From an uncultured Parabacteroides sp. (GTDB lineage Bacteria > Bacteroidota > Bacteroidia > Bacteroidales > Tannerellaceae), in contig NZ_CAJJWO010000087.1 of NCBI RefSeq assembly GCF_905196875.1, positions 1-20,562 of the forward strand: a stretch of 20,562 bases of DNA. Reading direction: 5' to 3'. Positions within the stretch are counted from its first letter, which is position 1; every line of letters starts with the position of its first letter. This document shows, piece by piece, positions 1-8,391 of this stretch. The notes beneath the pieces are model-generated. The model had not been told where the DNA came from, made no database searches, and saw nothing but the letters and a program-made list of their open reading frames with translations. The position numbers and the translations under genes are program-made.

Positions 1-135
1 GAAGCCCTGAAACGTTATCGCGACTATAAGAATACGATTGATTATGCCGAAGAGATAGGTTTGGAAAAAGGAAGGAAAGAAGGTAGAAAAGAGGGGCGAC
101 AGGAGGGTGTCCAGGCATCATCCGCGACTCCATGA
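1..135 (+). CDS. C-terminal end of an Rpn-family (PD-(D/E)XK) nuclease/transposase-like protein, 5'-truncated by window edge
   Basis: Frame 1 is open from the first base to a TGA at 133-135 and gives 44 residues. It begins EALKRYRDYKNTIDYAEE and continues into a charged run of GRKEG/GRQEG repeats. This pairing of a YRDxKNxID helix with a (G-x-x-E-G)n tail is typical of the C-terminus of Rpn-family recombination-promoting nucleases, which are common in Bacteroides and Parabacteroides. The nuclease core would lie upstream, outside the window. The protein ends abruptly in VQASSATP straight after the repeats, whereas relatives usually continue with more repeats or a helical tail. The end may therefore be frameshifted within the purine-rich repeat tract. 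The family call rests on the tail alone, so it is tentative. Confidence 0.5.
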   Translation, partial: EALKRYRDYKNTIDYAEEIGLEKGRKEGRKEGRQEGVQASSATP

Positions 136-239
136 TCATCGATGAGGATATGCGCCAGGTGATGGTGAAGCTAAAGGCGATGGAGATTTGTTTGAAGCGA
201 TTTTTTGATGGGGTGATCGAGGAAGGAATCCCCTACTAA
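132..239 (+). pseudogene. Small overlapping ORF or remnant (35 aa), function unknown
   Basis: An ATG at 132 overlaps the TGA of the preceding frame (ATGA). It opens a frame-3 reading of 35 residues starting MIIDEDMRQVMVKLKAMEI and ending GVIEEGIPY before TAA at 237-239. The frame is open upstream back to a TAG near 84. The composition is protein-like, with an amphipathic helix and a charged end. It could be a tiny coupled gene, the C-terminal scrap of an older gene fused to the Rpn tail by deletion, or the frameshifted continuation of the Rpn gene. I do not recognise the family. Confidence 0.3.
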
Positions 240-294
240 GAGGCGAAGGTTGATATTTTCATTGATTTAACGAATATGATTGCAACATTTTCTG

Positions 295-302
295 TATTTT
301 TG
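295..302 (+). promoter_or_regulatory. Candidate Bacteroidetes -7 promoter element for the mfd operon
   Basis: TATTTTTG, followed by C, matches the Bacteroidetes -7 consensus TAnnTTTG exactly. It lies 33 bp before the TTG at 336. No clear -33 TTTG box is seen at the usual 19-21 bp upstream spacing. If it is used, transcription starts near 309, downstream of the ATG at 276. That would rule out the longer mfd start. Confidence 0.4.
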
Positions 303-335
303 CGCTTACATAATTTTCAATTATCAATTAGTCTA

Positions 336-3300
336 TTGGAGGTACAAGAATTACTTAAGATATTTGCCGCCCATCCACAGATAACCGCTTTAGATACCCT
401 TTTGAACGATAATACGTCAAACAACATATTCCTCAAAGGGTTGAACGGATCGGGCGCTGCAATGACAATCGCTTCTCTTTTTTTAAAAAGAAGGGGAAGC
501 TATGTGTGCGTACTTAACGACCAGGAAGAAGCCGGCTACTTTTATCACGACCTGATGCAGCTAACCGGAAGCAACGATATCTATTTCTTTCCTTCCGCTT
601 ACCGGCGGGCAATCAAATACGGACATGTCGATCCGGCAAATGAGATCCTGCGCACCGAAGTGCTCAGTGTCCTGCAAGACCCGGAGGCTCCGTTCGTTAT
701 CGTCTCCTATCCCGACGCACTGGCAGAAAAGGTTATATCGCGCGACGAACTGAAAAAGAACACACTCAAGATCAGCGTCGGCGAGAAGCTGGACAACATG
801 TTTGTTTCCGATGTACTCGACGAGTATGGTTTCGAACAGGTAGATTATGTATACGAGCCCGGACAATACGCCCTCCGCGGGAGTATCCTCGACGTGTTCT
901 CATTCTCGTACGAGTTTCCCTACCGTATCGACTTCTTCGGAAAAGAAGTGGAAACGATCCGTACGTTCGATGTAGAAACGCAGCTATCCAAAGAGAAACT
1001 GGAAAGTATCTATATCGTTCCGGAAATGAACAAGAGCAACCGTACCAACACCCTGCTACTCGACTCGCTGCCAGCCCAAACGATCCTGGCTACTAAAGAC
1101 CTGGCCTGGACAAAGGAACGGATCGACAGTCTTTGGAATGAAGAGCCGGTCGTAGGAGACGAAGAGTCGTTTGTCGACATCGACAAGATGCGTGCCAAGC
1201 TGGTGACTGGGAAGGATTTCCTGCGGGCTGCATTGAACTTCCGCCGGATGCATTTCGGGGTACGTCCCACAGGCGTTGCTGATGCGACACTGTCTTTCAA
1301 GACACAGGCGCAACCCATCTATCATAAGAATTTCGATATGGTAAGCAGTTCTTTCCAGAGTTATCTGGAGAACGGCTATACATTATATATATTAAGTGAC
1401 GTAGAAAAGCAGGCTACCCGCATCCGGGCCATCTTCGAAGATCGGGGAGAAAAGATTCCCTTCACGCCGGTCAACAAGACCATACACGAAGGTTTTGCCG
1501 ACGAAACCCTGCGCATCTGCCTTTTCACCGATCACCAACTCTTCGACCGTTTCCATAAATTCAACCTGAAAAGTGAAAAGGCACGAAGCGGAAAGCTCAC
1601 ACTGTCGCTCAAGGAACTGAACCAGTTCAGCACAGGCGATTACATCGTACACATCGACCACGGCGTCGGACAGTTCGGCGGACTGGTGCGCACCGAAGTG
1701 AACGGCAAGATACAGGAAGCAATCAAACTGATCTACCAGAACAACGATATCATCTTCGTCAGCATCCATTCGCTTCACAAGCTCTCCAAATACAAAGGGA
1801 AAGACAGCGGTGAAGCTCCCAAACTGAACAAACTGGGAACGGGAGCCTGGGAAAAGATGAAGGAGAAAACAAAGAAAAAGGTCAAAGATATTGCCCGCGA
1901 CCTGATCATCCTCTACTCCCAGCGCAAACAGGAGAAAGGCTTCTCCTACTCGCCCGACAGCTTCATGCAGCACGAACTGGAAGCAAGCTTCATCTACGAA
2001 GATACACCCGACCAGATGAAAGCGACGGCCGATGTTAAGGAAGATATGGAAAACTCCCGCCCGATGGACCGTTTGATCTGCGGCGATGTGGGCTTCGGAA
2101 AGACCGAGGTAGCTATCCGTGCTGCTTTCAAAGCGGTTTCCGACAATAAACAGGTAGCTGTGTTAGTGCCGACTACGGTACTGGCTTTCCAGCATTTCCA
2201 GACCTTCTCCGAACGCCTGAAAGATTTCCCCTGCCGGATCGATTATATCAGCCGGGCCCGGACATCGGCTCAGATCAAAGCGACATTGAAAGATGTGGCG
2301 GATGGAAAAGTGAATATACTCATCGGCACACACCGTATCGTCAGCAAAGATGTGAAGTTCAAAGATCTGGGGCTGCTGGTTATCGACGAAGAGCAGAAGT
2401 TCGGTGTCTCCGTAAAAGAAAAGCTTCGCCAGATGAAGGTGAATGTGGACACATTGACCATGACGGCTACGCCTATTCCGCGAACGTTGCAGTTCTCACT
2501 GATGGGTGCACGCGACCTGAGCAGCATTACGACTCCGCCTCCCAACCGTTATCCGGTACAAACGGAAGTGGAACGTTTTAACCCGGACATTATCCGCGAG
2601 GCGATCAATTTCGAAATGAGCCGTAACGGACAGGTGTTCTTTATCAACAACCGCATTCAGAACATTTACGAAATAGAACAGCTTGTACGCCGGGAAGTTC
2701 CCGATGCCCGCATAGCTGTCGGCCACGGACAGATGGAGCCGGATAAACTGGAAAAGATCATCCTCGACTTCGTGAATTACGAATACGATGTACTGATCGC
2801 CACCAGTATCGTGGAAAGCGGCATCGACGTACCGAATGCCAACACCATCATTATCAATAATGCACAGCAGTTCGGTTTGTCCGATCTGCACCAGTTGCGC
2901 GGACGTGTGGGACGAAGCAACCGCAAAGCTTTCTGTTACCTGCTCTCCCCTCCTCTCTCTTCGCTGACTCAGGAAGCACGTCGCCGCCTGCAAGCTATCG
3001 AGAACTTCTCCGAACTGGGAAGCGGTATCCATATCGCCATGCAAGACCTCGATATACGCGGTGCCGGAAATATGTTGGGGGCCGAACAAAGTGGTTTCAT
3101 AGCCGACCTCGGTTACGAGACATACCAGAAGATACTGGAAGAAGCAGTAGACGAACTGAAGAGCGACGAGTTCGCCGATCTCTATGCCGACGCAGACGAT
3201 GGCAAACGGGATTCAGGCAGCGAATATATCCGCGAGACATATATCGAAAGTGATCTGGAACTGATGTTCCCTCCCACGTATATCCCCAACGACTCGGAGC

Positions 3301-3683
3301 GTATCTCGCTCTATCGCGAACTGGATAAGATGGAAGAGGAACGCGATATCCTTGCCTTTACCGAACGCCTGAAAGACCGTTTCGGTAAAATACCGAAGGA
3401 AGGAAAAGAATTGATCCGTATCGTACGCCTTCGCCGCATAGCCAGGAAACTGGGTATGGAAAAGCTGGTCATGAAAAAAGGACAGATGAGTATCTTCCTG
3501 GTAGCTAACCAGGACAGCCCGTATTACCAGAGCGAAGCATTCGATAAATTACTGGCATTCATACAGAAACATCCCCGCGAATGTATGATCCGGGATGTGA
3601 ACGGTAAGCGCAGTATCGTAGTAAAGAATGTCAGTACAGTAGAAACCGCCTGCGCACTGCTTGAAGAAATTGAGAAATCCTAA
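336..3683 (+). CDS. mfd: Transcription-repair coupling factor Mfd
   Basis: Mfd is a cytoplasmic ATP-dependent DNA translocase. It binds stalled RNA polymerase, pushes it off the template and recruits UvrA to lesions on the transcribed strand. With the TTG start the protein is 1115 residues, near the family's usual ~1150. Visible landmarks are a UvrB-like N-terminal module, a CarD-like RNA-polymerase-interaction domain beginning near residue 425 (LKELNQFSTGDYIVHIDHGV), Walker A GDVGFGKTEV (583-592), DEEQ box (684-687), and helicase motif VI QLRGRVGR (853-860). A C-terminal TRCF domain follows. An in-frame ATG at 276 would add 20 AT-rich, non-conserved residues. I prefer TTG 336 because a -7 promoter element lies between the two and conserved sequence starts right after it. 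It is the first gene of a three-gene run, and the next gene starts 12 bp after its stop. Confidence 0.96.
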   Translation: MEVQELLKIFAAHPQITALDTLLNDNTSNNIFLKGLNGSGAAMTIASLFLKRRGSYVCVLNDQEEAGYFYHDLMQLTGSNDIYFFPSAYRRAIKYGHVDPANEILRTEVLSVLQDPEAPFVIVSYPDALAEKVISRDELKKNTLKISVGEKLDNMFVSDVLDEYGFEQVDYVYEPGQYALRGSILDVFSFSYEFPYRIDFFGKEVETIRTFDVETQLSKEKLESIYIVPEMNKSNRTNTLLLDSLPAQTILATKDLAWTKERIDSLWNEEPVVGDEESFVDIDKMRAKLVTGKDFLRAALNFRRMHFGVRPTGVADATLSFKTQAQPIYHKNFDMVSSSFQSYLENGYTLYILSDVEKQATRIRAIFEDRGEKIPFTPVNKTIHEGFADETLRICLFTDHQLFDRFHKFNLKSEKARSGKLTLSLKELNQFSTGDYIVHIDHGVGQFGGLVRTEVNGKIQEAIKLIYQNNDIIFVSIHSLHKLSKYKGKDSGEAPKLNKLGTGAWEKMKEKTKKKVKDIARDLIILYSQRKQEKGFSYSPDSFMQHELEASFIYEDTPDQMKATADVKEDMENSRPMDRLICGDVGFGKTEVAIRAAFKAVSDNKQVAVLVPTTVLAFQHFQTFSERLKDFPCRIDYISRARTSAQIKATLKDVADGKVNILIGTHRIVSKDVKFKDLGLLVIDEEQKFGVSVKEKLRQMKVNVDTLTMTATPIPRTLQFSLMGARDLSSITTPPPNRYPVQTEVERFNPDIIREAINFEMSRNGQVFFINNRIQNIYEIEQLVRREVPDARIAVGHGQMEPDKLEKIILDFVNYEYDVLIATSIVESGIDVPNANTIIINNAQQFGLSDLHQLRGRVGRSNRKAFCYLLSPPLSSLTQEARRRLQAIENFSELGSGIHIAMQDLDIRGAGNMLGAEQSGFIADLGYETYQKILEEAVDELKSDEFADLYADADDGKRDSGSEYIRETYIESDLELMFPPTYIPNDSERISLYRELDKMEEERDILAFTERLKDRFGKIPKEGKELIRIVRLRRIARKLGMEKLVMKKGQMSIFLVANQDSPYYQSEAFDKLLAFIQKHPRECMIRDVNGKRSIVVKNVSTVETACALLEEIEKS

Positions 3684-3695
3684 AACAAAGATGTC

Positions 3696-5597
3696 ATGAA
3701 AAAAACATTGGTAGACCTTTTTGAGAGTTCGGTGAAACAATATCCCGACAACCCGTTCCTATGGGAAAAGGCAAAGGACAAATTTGAGCCTACCACCTAC
3801 ACCCAGGTCAGAGATCAGGTATATACCCTAGGAGCCGGACTGGTTGCCCTGGGAGTAAATAAAGGTGACAATATGGCTTTGCTCAGCGAAGGCCGCAATG
3901 CCTGGATTATCGGCGAACTGGCCATGTTCTACGCCGGAGCCACCAACGTGCCCCTCTCCATTAAACTGGAAGAGGCCAACGACCTGTTGTTTCGCCTGAC
4001 GCATGCCGATGTGAAATACATCCTGGTTTCAGGCAACCAGTTGAAGAAGATACGGACCATTATGGACAAGTTGCCTCTGATCCGCCAGGTAATTGTTTTT
4101 GACGACCAACCGGAATACAAAGAAAAAGAGATACCGCTTTCGAAAGTGATGGAAATAGGGACGGAATATCTTCAGGCACATCCGCTGGAAGAATTTCTGG
4201 CTATCGGCCGATCGCTTACGAACGACGACTATGCAACGATCACCTACACTTCCGGTACGACTGCCGATCCGAAAGGGGTGATCCTGACACACCGTAATTA
4301 TACAGCCAATGTCGAACAATCGCTTACCTGCGTGGATATCGACGATACCTGGCGTACACTGGTTATTCTACCGCTCGACCATTGTTTCGCGCATGTGGTC
4401 GGCTTCTATATATTCATGTATAAAGGAGCATCCGTTGCCACGGTACAGGTTGGAAAGACCGGTATGGAAACATTGAAGAATATACCGATAAATATCAAGG
4501 AGTTCAAACCCTACCTGATCCTGAGCGTTCCGGCTTTGGCCAAAAACTTCAAGAAAAACATCGAGCAAGGCATCCGTGCGCAGGGCAATATGGTCAACCG
4601 TTTGTTTCACATGGGACTGGATGTGGCCTATACTTACAACGGAGATGGTGGAGATGATAAAGGCCGCGGCTGGCGATTCCTGTTGAAACCGGTTCTCAGC
4701 CTGTTCGACAGCATTATCTTCTCGAAGGTTCGCGAGAACTTCGGCGGAGAGTTGAAGTTCTTTATCGGCGGCGGTGCACTGCTGGATAAAGACCTGCAGA
4801 AATTCTACTATGCCATCGGTCTGCCGATGTATCAGGGTTACGGACTGAGTGAAGCGACTCCGGTCATTTCAACCAACGGGCCGCGCCATCACAGGTTCGG
4901 AAGCAGCGGTGTACTGGTCCAGCCACTCGATCTCAAAATATGTGACCTGGACGGCAAAGAACTTCCTCTAGGTGAAAAAGGTGAAATCGTTATCCGCGGA
5001 GAAAACGTAATGGCCGGATACTGGAAGAATCCAACCTCGACAGCCGATACCGTCAAAAACGGCTGGCTTTATACCGGCGATATGGGATATATGGGCAAAG
5101 ACGGACTATTGTATGTATTAGGTCGTTTCAAAAGCCTATTGATCGGTAGCGACGGTGAGAAATACAGCCCGGAAGGTATCGAGGAGGCATTGGTCGAACA
5201 TTCGTCCTGTATCGACCAGCTTCTGCTTTATAATAACCAGAACCCTTATACCGTTGCCTTGCTTGTTCCCAACAAGGATCGCCTGAAGAAGCATCTGGCA
5301 CATCACCAACTGGATCTCAACTCGGAAAAAGGCAAAGAAGAAGCCATCCGTATCCTTCAAAGCCAGATAGACCGTTTCCGTAAAGGTGGCGATTTGTCAG
5401 CCATGTTCCCCGACCGCTGGCTACCGACAACATTCGCCGTTCTTCCCGAACCTTTTACCGAACAGAACGGTTTGGTAAACAGCACCATGAAGATCGTACG
5501 CGGCAAAGTGGAAAAAACGTATGCCGACCGCATCGACCATTTATACACACCGGAAGGCAAGAACCCGGTAAATGCAGAGAATTTGAAGTCGCTATAA
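3696..5597 (+). CDS. Long-chain fatty acid-CoA ligase (AMP-forming acyl-CoA synthetase)
   Basis: This is an ANL-superfamily enzyme of 633 residues. It activates a fatty acid with ATP to an acyl-adenylate and then transfers the acyl group to CoA. Core motifs are the P-loop-like YTSGTTADPKGV (184-195), YGLSEATP (from 382, Glu386), GWLYTGD with its ribose-binding Asp at about 462, and a hinge GRFKSLL shortly after. A C-terminal NSTMKIVRGKV carries the probable catalytic Lys599. There is no signal peptide or membrane span, so it is cytosolic or membrane-associated. Length and motif order resemble the long-chain FadD/FAA class rather than acetyl-CoA synthetases. Chain-length preference cannot be read from sequence. 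It sits 12 bp after mfd and 22 bp before the beta-mannosidase gene, so the three are probably co-transcribed although the functions are unrelated. Confidence 0.9.
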   Translation: MKKTLVDLFESSVKQYPDNPFLWEKAKDKFEPTTYTQVRDQVYTLGAGLVALGVNKGDNMALLSEGRNAWIIGELAMFYAGATNVPLSIKLEEANDLLFRLTHADVKYILVSGNQLKKIRTIMDKLPLIRQVIVFDDQPEYKEKEIPLSKVMEIGTEYLQAHPLEEFLAIGRSLTNDDYATITYTSGTTADPKGVILTHRNYTANVEQSLTCVDIDDTWRTLVILPLDHCFAHVVGFYIFMYKGASVATVQVGKTGMETLKNIPINIKEFKPYLILSVPALAKNFKKNIEQGIRAQGNMVNRLFHMGLDVAYTYNGDGGDDKGRGWRFLLKPVLSLFDSIIFSKVRENFGGELKFFIGGGALLDKDLQKFYYAIGLPMYQGYGLSEATPVISTNGPRHHRFGSSGVLVQPLDLKICDLDGKELPLGEKGEIVIRGENVMAGYWKNPTSTADTVKNGWLYTGDMGYMGKDGLLYVLGRFKSLLIGSDGEKYSPEGIEEALVEHSSCIDQLLLYNNQNPYTVALLVPNKDRLKKHLAHHQLDLNSEKGKEEAIRILQSQIDRFRKGGDLSAMFPDRWLPTTFAVLPEPFTEQNGLVNSTMKIVRGKVEKTYADRIDHLYTPEGKNPVNAENLKSL

Positions 5598-5619
5598 AGA
5601 ATTACTAAACACAACAACT

Positions 5620-8220
5620 ATGCGTTACAAAACTGTAGTATCCGCTGTCGCCCTGGCCGCTTTGGCTACGACCTCTCCGGCCCTGGCAGACGGTATAGCT
5701 AAACAAAACATCGATAAAGGGTGGACCTTTAAACAGGTACGCGGTAATAACTGGTATCCGGCTACCATACCGGGTACGGTGCAAACCGACCTGATGGATA
5801 ACAAGATTATCGAAGATCCATTCTTCCGCCTCAACGAACGGAGTATACAATGGGTAGACAAAGAAGACTGGGAATACAAAACGACACTGAACGTGTCTGC
5901 GGATGTATTCGAGAAAGATAATATCGAGCTTGACTTCAAGGGACTGGATACATACGCAGATGTCTATCTGAATGACTCCTGCATCCTGAAAGCCGACAAT
6001 ATGTTCCGTGAATGGAGTGTCCCCGTTAAAGGTTTGTTGAAAAAAGACGGTAATGAGTTGCGCGTTTACTTCCACTCTCCTATCAAAGTAGACCTGCCGA
6101 AATTCGAAGCACTGAAGTTTCCGGTAGAAGCCGGCAACGACCAGTCCGAAAACGGCGGTATCTTCGATAAGAAGGTCAGCATATTTGCCCGTAAAGCAGG
6201 TTACCATTACGGTTGGGACTGGGGTCCACGTATCGTGACCAGCGGTATCTGGCGTCCAGCTTACCTGATCGGTTGGAATGATGCCCGTATCGACAATATC
6301 TTCTACGACCAGACAAACGTGACGGCCAAACGTGCCGACATCAAAACCCGCGTACAGGTGATTGCCGACAAAGACGGGGAAGTAACCCTGGATATCAAGG
6401 CGGATGGTATCAAGACAACCTGGACAAAGAAAGCTCAGGTAAAGAAAGGAATCAACCTGATCGAAACCGACCTGACAGTAAACAACCCGAAACTCTGGTG
6501 GTCGCACGGACTGGGGGAAGCGCATCTGTATCCGTTCACGGCAACGATCCGTATGGACAACAAGGTAGTCGATACCCACAAGACCAACCTCGGACTCCGT
6601 AGCATCCGTGTAATCAACCAGCCGGATAAGGACGGCCATACCTTCTATTTCGAACTGAACGGCGTACCTGTCTTTATGAAAGGGGCCAACTATATTCCAC
6701 AGGACAACTTCCTGCCGCGCGTAACTGCTGAACAGTATGAAAAGACAATCAAGGATGCTGTCGATGTAAATATGAACATGCTTCGTGTATGGGGAGGCGG
6801 AATCTACGAGGAGGATCTTTTCTATGATCTGTGTGATAAATACGGTATCCTCGTATGGCAGGACTTTATGTTCGCCTGCAGCGTTTATCCGTTGACTCCT
6901 GAACTGGAAGAGAATATCCGCCAGGAAGCAATCGACAATGTGATCCGCCTGCGTAATCATCCGAGCTTGGCTATCTGGTGCGGTAATAACGAAATACACA
7001 CGGCCTGGTTCAACTGGGGATGGATGAAGAAGTTCGATCAATATGGCGTGACGGAACAGTTACGCAACGATACGAAAAAGCTCTTTAATAATATCCTGGC
7101 AGATGTTGTAAAAGAGTATGATCCCGAAATCTTCTACTGGCCTTCCTCTCCCTACGGAGGTGATCCGGATGCCAAGTGCGAAAGTGGAAAACCAAACTGG
7201 AACCCGAACGGTGATGCGCATTACTGGGGTGTATGGCAAGGCGTCGACTCTGTGTCTCACTTCAACAAAGTAAAAGCCCGCTTCTTCTCCGAATATGGTT
7301 TCCAGTCGTTCCCCGAATACCAATCCGTATTAAAATATGCACCGGAAGAACGCGACCACGATATTTATTCGGATGTGATGATGGCACACCAACGGGGAGG
7401 CCAGATTGCCAACTCACGTATTGAAAACATTACTCTGGAGGAATACCGCAAGCCGAAGGATTTCCCCTCCACACTCTATATGAGTATCCTGTTGCAGGGT
7501 GATGCCATGAAGACTGCTATGGAAGCACATCGTCGCATGATGCCGTACAATATGGGATCGCTCTACTGGCAGCACAACGACTGCTGGCCTGTTGCTTCCT
7601 GGTCCAGCCGCGATTATTACGGCCGTTGGAAAGCCCAGCATTACTTTACCAAGAAGGCATTCCGGGATATCCTGGTTTCTCCGATAGCAGAAGACGGCCA
7701 ACTAAATATCTGGATGATTTCCGATCGTCTGAAAGCCGTCAAAGGTAAACTGGATATCCGTGTGATGGATCTGAAAGGCAATGTTTTATTTGAAAAGAAA
7801 AGTAACGTAACATTGCCTGCCAACACCAGTAAAATACAGTTCTCTGCTCCGGTTGAAAGCGTGCTTGGCAGAAAGCAACCGAACGAAGTCGTAGTCAATG
7901 CTCGTTTCATCGAGAGCGGTAAAGAGGCAGAAGTTATCTCCAATAACTATTTCTTCACCCGCTTCAAAGACATCGACTTCCCGAAAGCGGATATACAGAT
8001 GACTTCCGTTCCCGCCGGCGATGGCTACGATGTAACTGTCGAGAGCAACGTCTTTGCCCGTGCCGTATTCCTCAATATCGACGGCATCGACAATTTCTTT
8101 TCCGACAATTATTTCGACCTGTTACCGAACGAACCTGTTACAATTCATGTAACCACAAAGCTGGACAAAGCTTCATTCGACAAACAACTGAAAAGTCAAA
8201 GTATTGTAGATGCTTACTAG
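5620..8220 (+). CDS. Secreted beta-mannosidase, glycoside hydrolase family 2
   Basis: The 866-residue protein begins with a Sec signal peptide (cleavage likely after ALA, residue 23) and is expected in the periplasm. It shows the GH2 order: N-terminal beta-sandwich, Ig-like domain, then a TIM barrel. The barrel contains NMLRVWGGGIYE, the acid/base motif WCGNNEIH (Glu458) and the nucleophile motif FFSEYGF (Glu558). A C-terminal beta domain follows. Length and the mannosidase-type WGGGIYE and GNNE signatures match Bacteroides BtMan2A-type beta-mannosidases, which remove terminal beta-linked mannose from glycans. I infer a role in final trimming of mannosides such as N-glycan cores or mannan fragments. 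No SusC/SusD or other glycan genes are nearby, so this is not an obvious polysaccharide utilization locus. It is the last gene of the mfd run, ahead of the terminator at 8231-8266. Confidence 0.93.
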   Translation: MRYKTVVSAVALAALATTSPALADGIAKQNIDKGWTFKQVRGNNWYPATIPGTVQTDLMDNKIIEDPFFRLNERSIQWVDKEDWEYKTTLNVSADVFEKDNIELDFKGLDTYADVYLNDSCILKADNMFREWSVPVKGLLKKDGNELRVYFHSPIKVDLPKFEALKFPVEAGNDQSENGGIFDKKVSIFARKAGYHYGWDWGPRIVTSGIWRPAYLIGWNDARIDNIFYDQTNVTAKRADIKTRVQVIADKDGEVTLDIKADGIKTTWTKKAQVKKGINLIETDLTVNNPKLWWSHGLGEAHLYPFTATIRMDNKVVDTHKTNLGLRSIRVINQPDKDGHTFYFELNGVPVFMKGANYIPQDNFLPRVTAEQYEKTIKDAVDVNMNMLRVWGGGIYEEDLFYDLCDKYGILVWQDFMFACSVYPLTPELEENIRQEAIDNVIRLRNHPSLAIWCGNNEIHTAWFNWGWMKKFDQYGVTEQLRNDTKKLFNNILADVVKEYDPEIFYWPSSPYGGDPDAKCESGKPNWNPNGDAHYWGVWQGVDSVSHFNKVKARFFSEYGFQSFPEYQSVLKYAPEERDHDIYSDVMMAHQRGGQIANSRIENITLEEYRKPKDFPSTLYMSILLQGDAMKTAMEAHRRMMPYNMGSLYWQHNDCWPVASWSSRDYYGRWKAQHYFTKKAFRDILVSPIAEDGQLNIWMISDRLKAVKGKLDIRVMDLKGNVLFEKKSNVTLPANTSKIQFSAPVESVLGRKQPNEVVVNARFIESGKEAEVISNNYFFTRFKDIDFPKADIQMTSVPAGDGYDVTVESNVFARAVFLNIDGIDNFFSDNYFDLLPNEPVTIHVTTKLDKASFDKQLKSQSIVDAY

Positions 8221-8230
8221 TTGATACAAG

Positions 8231-8266
8231 AAGAGGCTGTTACAAAAATACATGTAACAGCCTCTT
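8231..8266 (+). terminator. Strong hairpin terminator after the mfd/acyl-CoA ligase/mannosidase run
   Basis: A perfect 14-bp stem (AAGAGGCTGTTACA paired with TGTAACAGCCTCTT) encloses an 8-nt loop starting 10 bp after the mannosidase stop. TCTCTAAT follows rather than a pure T tract. Position and stem strength support termination of the upstream operon. Confidence 0.75.
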
Positions 8267-8346
8267 TCTCTAATACCTCTTCATTCTCACGCTTCTTGAT
8301 TAAAGATTATTAATAGCGCTCAGACGGCTCCTCCGGAGAAAAAGAG

Positions 8347-8354
8347 TACCTTTG
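8347..8354 (+). promoter_or_regulatory. -7 promoter element for the DUF5686/NhaC unit
   Basis: TACCTTTG, followed by C, matches TAnnTTTG and lies 37 bp before the ATG at 8392. This gives a leader of roughly 30 nt. A clear TTTG at -33 is not seen. A short CTCCGGAG palindrome sits just upstream, around 8330-8337. Confidence 0.5.
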
Positions 8355-8391
8355 CCAACTGCATTATCCGAGAAGGAATAACGTTAGTTTC

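Noticed and set aside
5605..7041. 478-codon open frame on the minus strand
   Set aside because: It lies wholly antisense to the clearly real GH2 mannosidase. Its composition has no recognisable domain and it is explained by codon bias of the sense gene.
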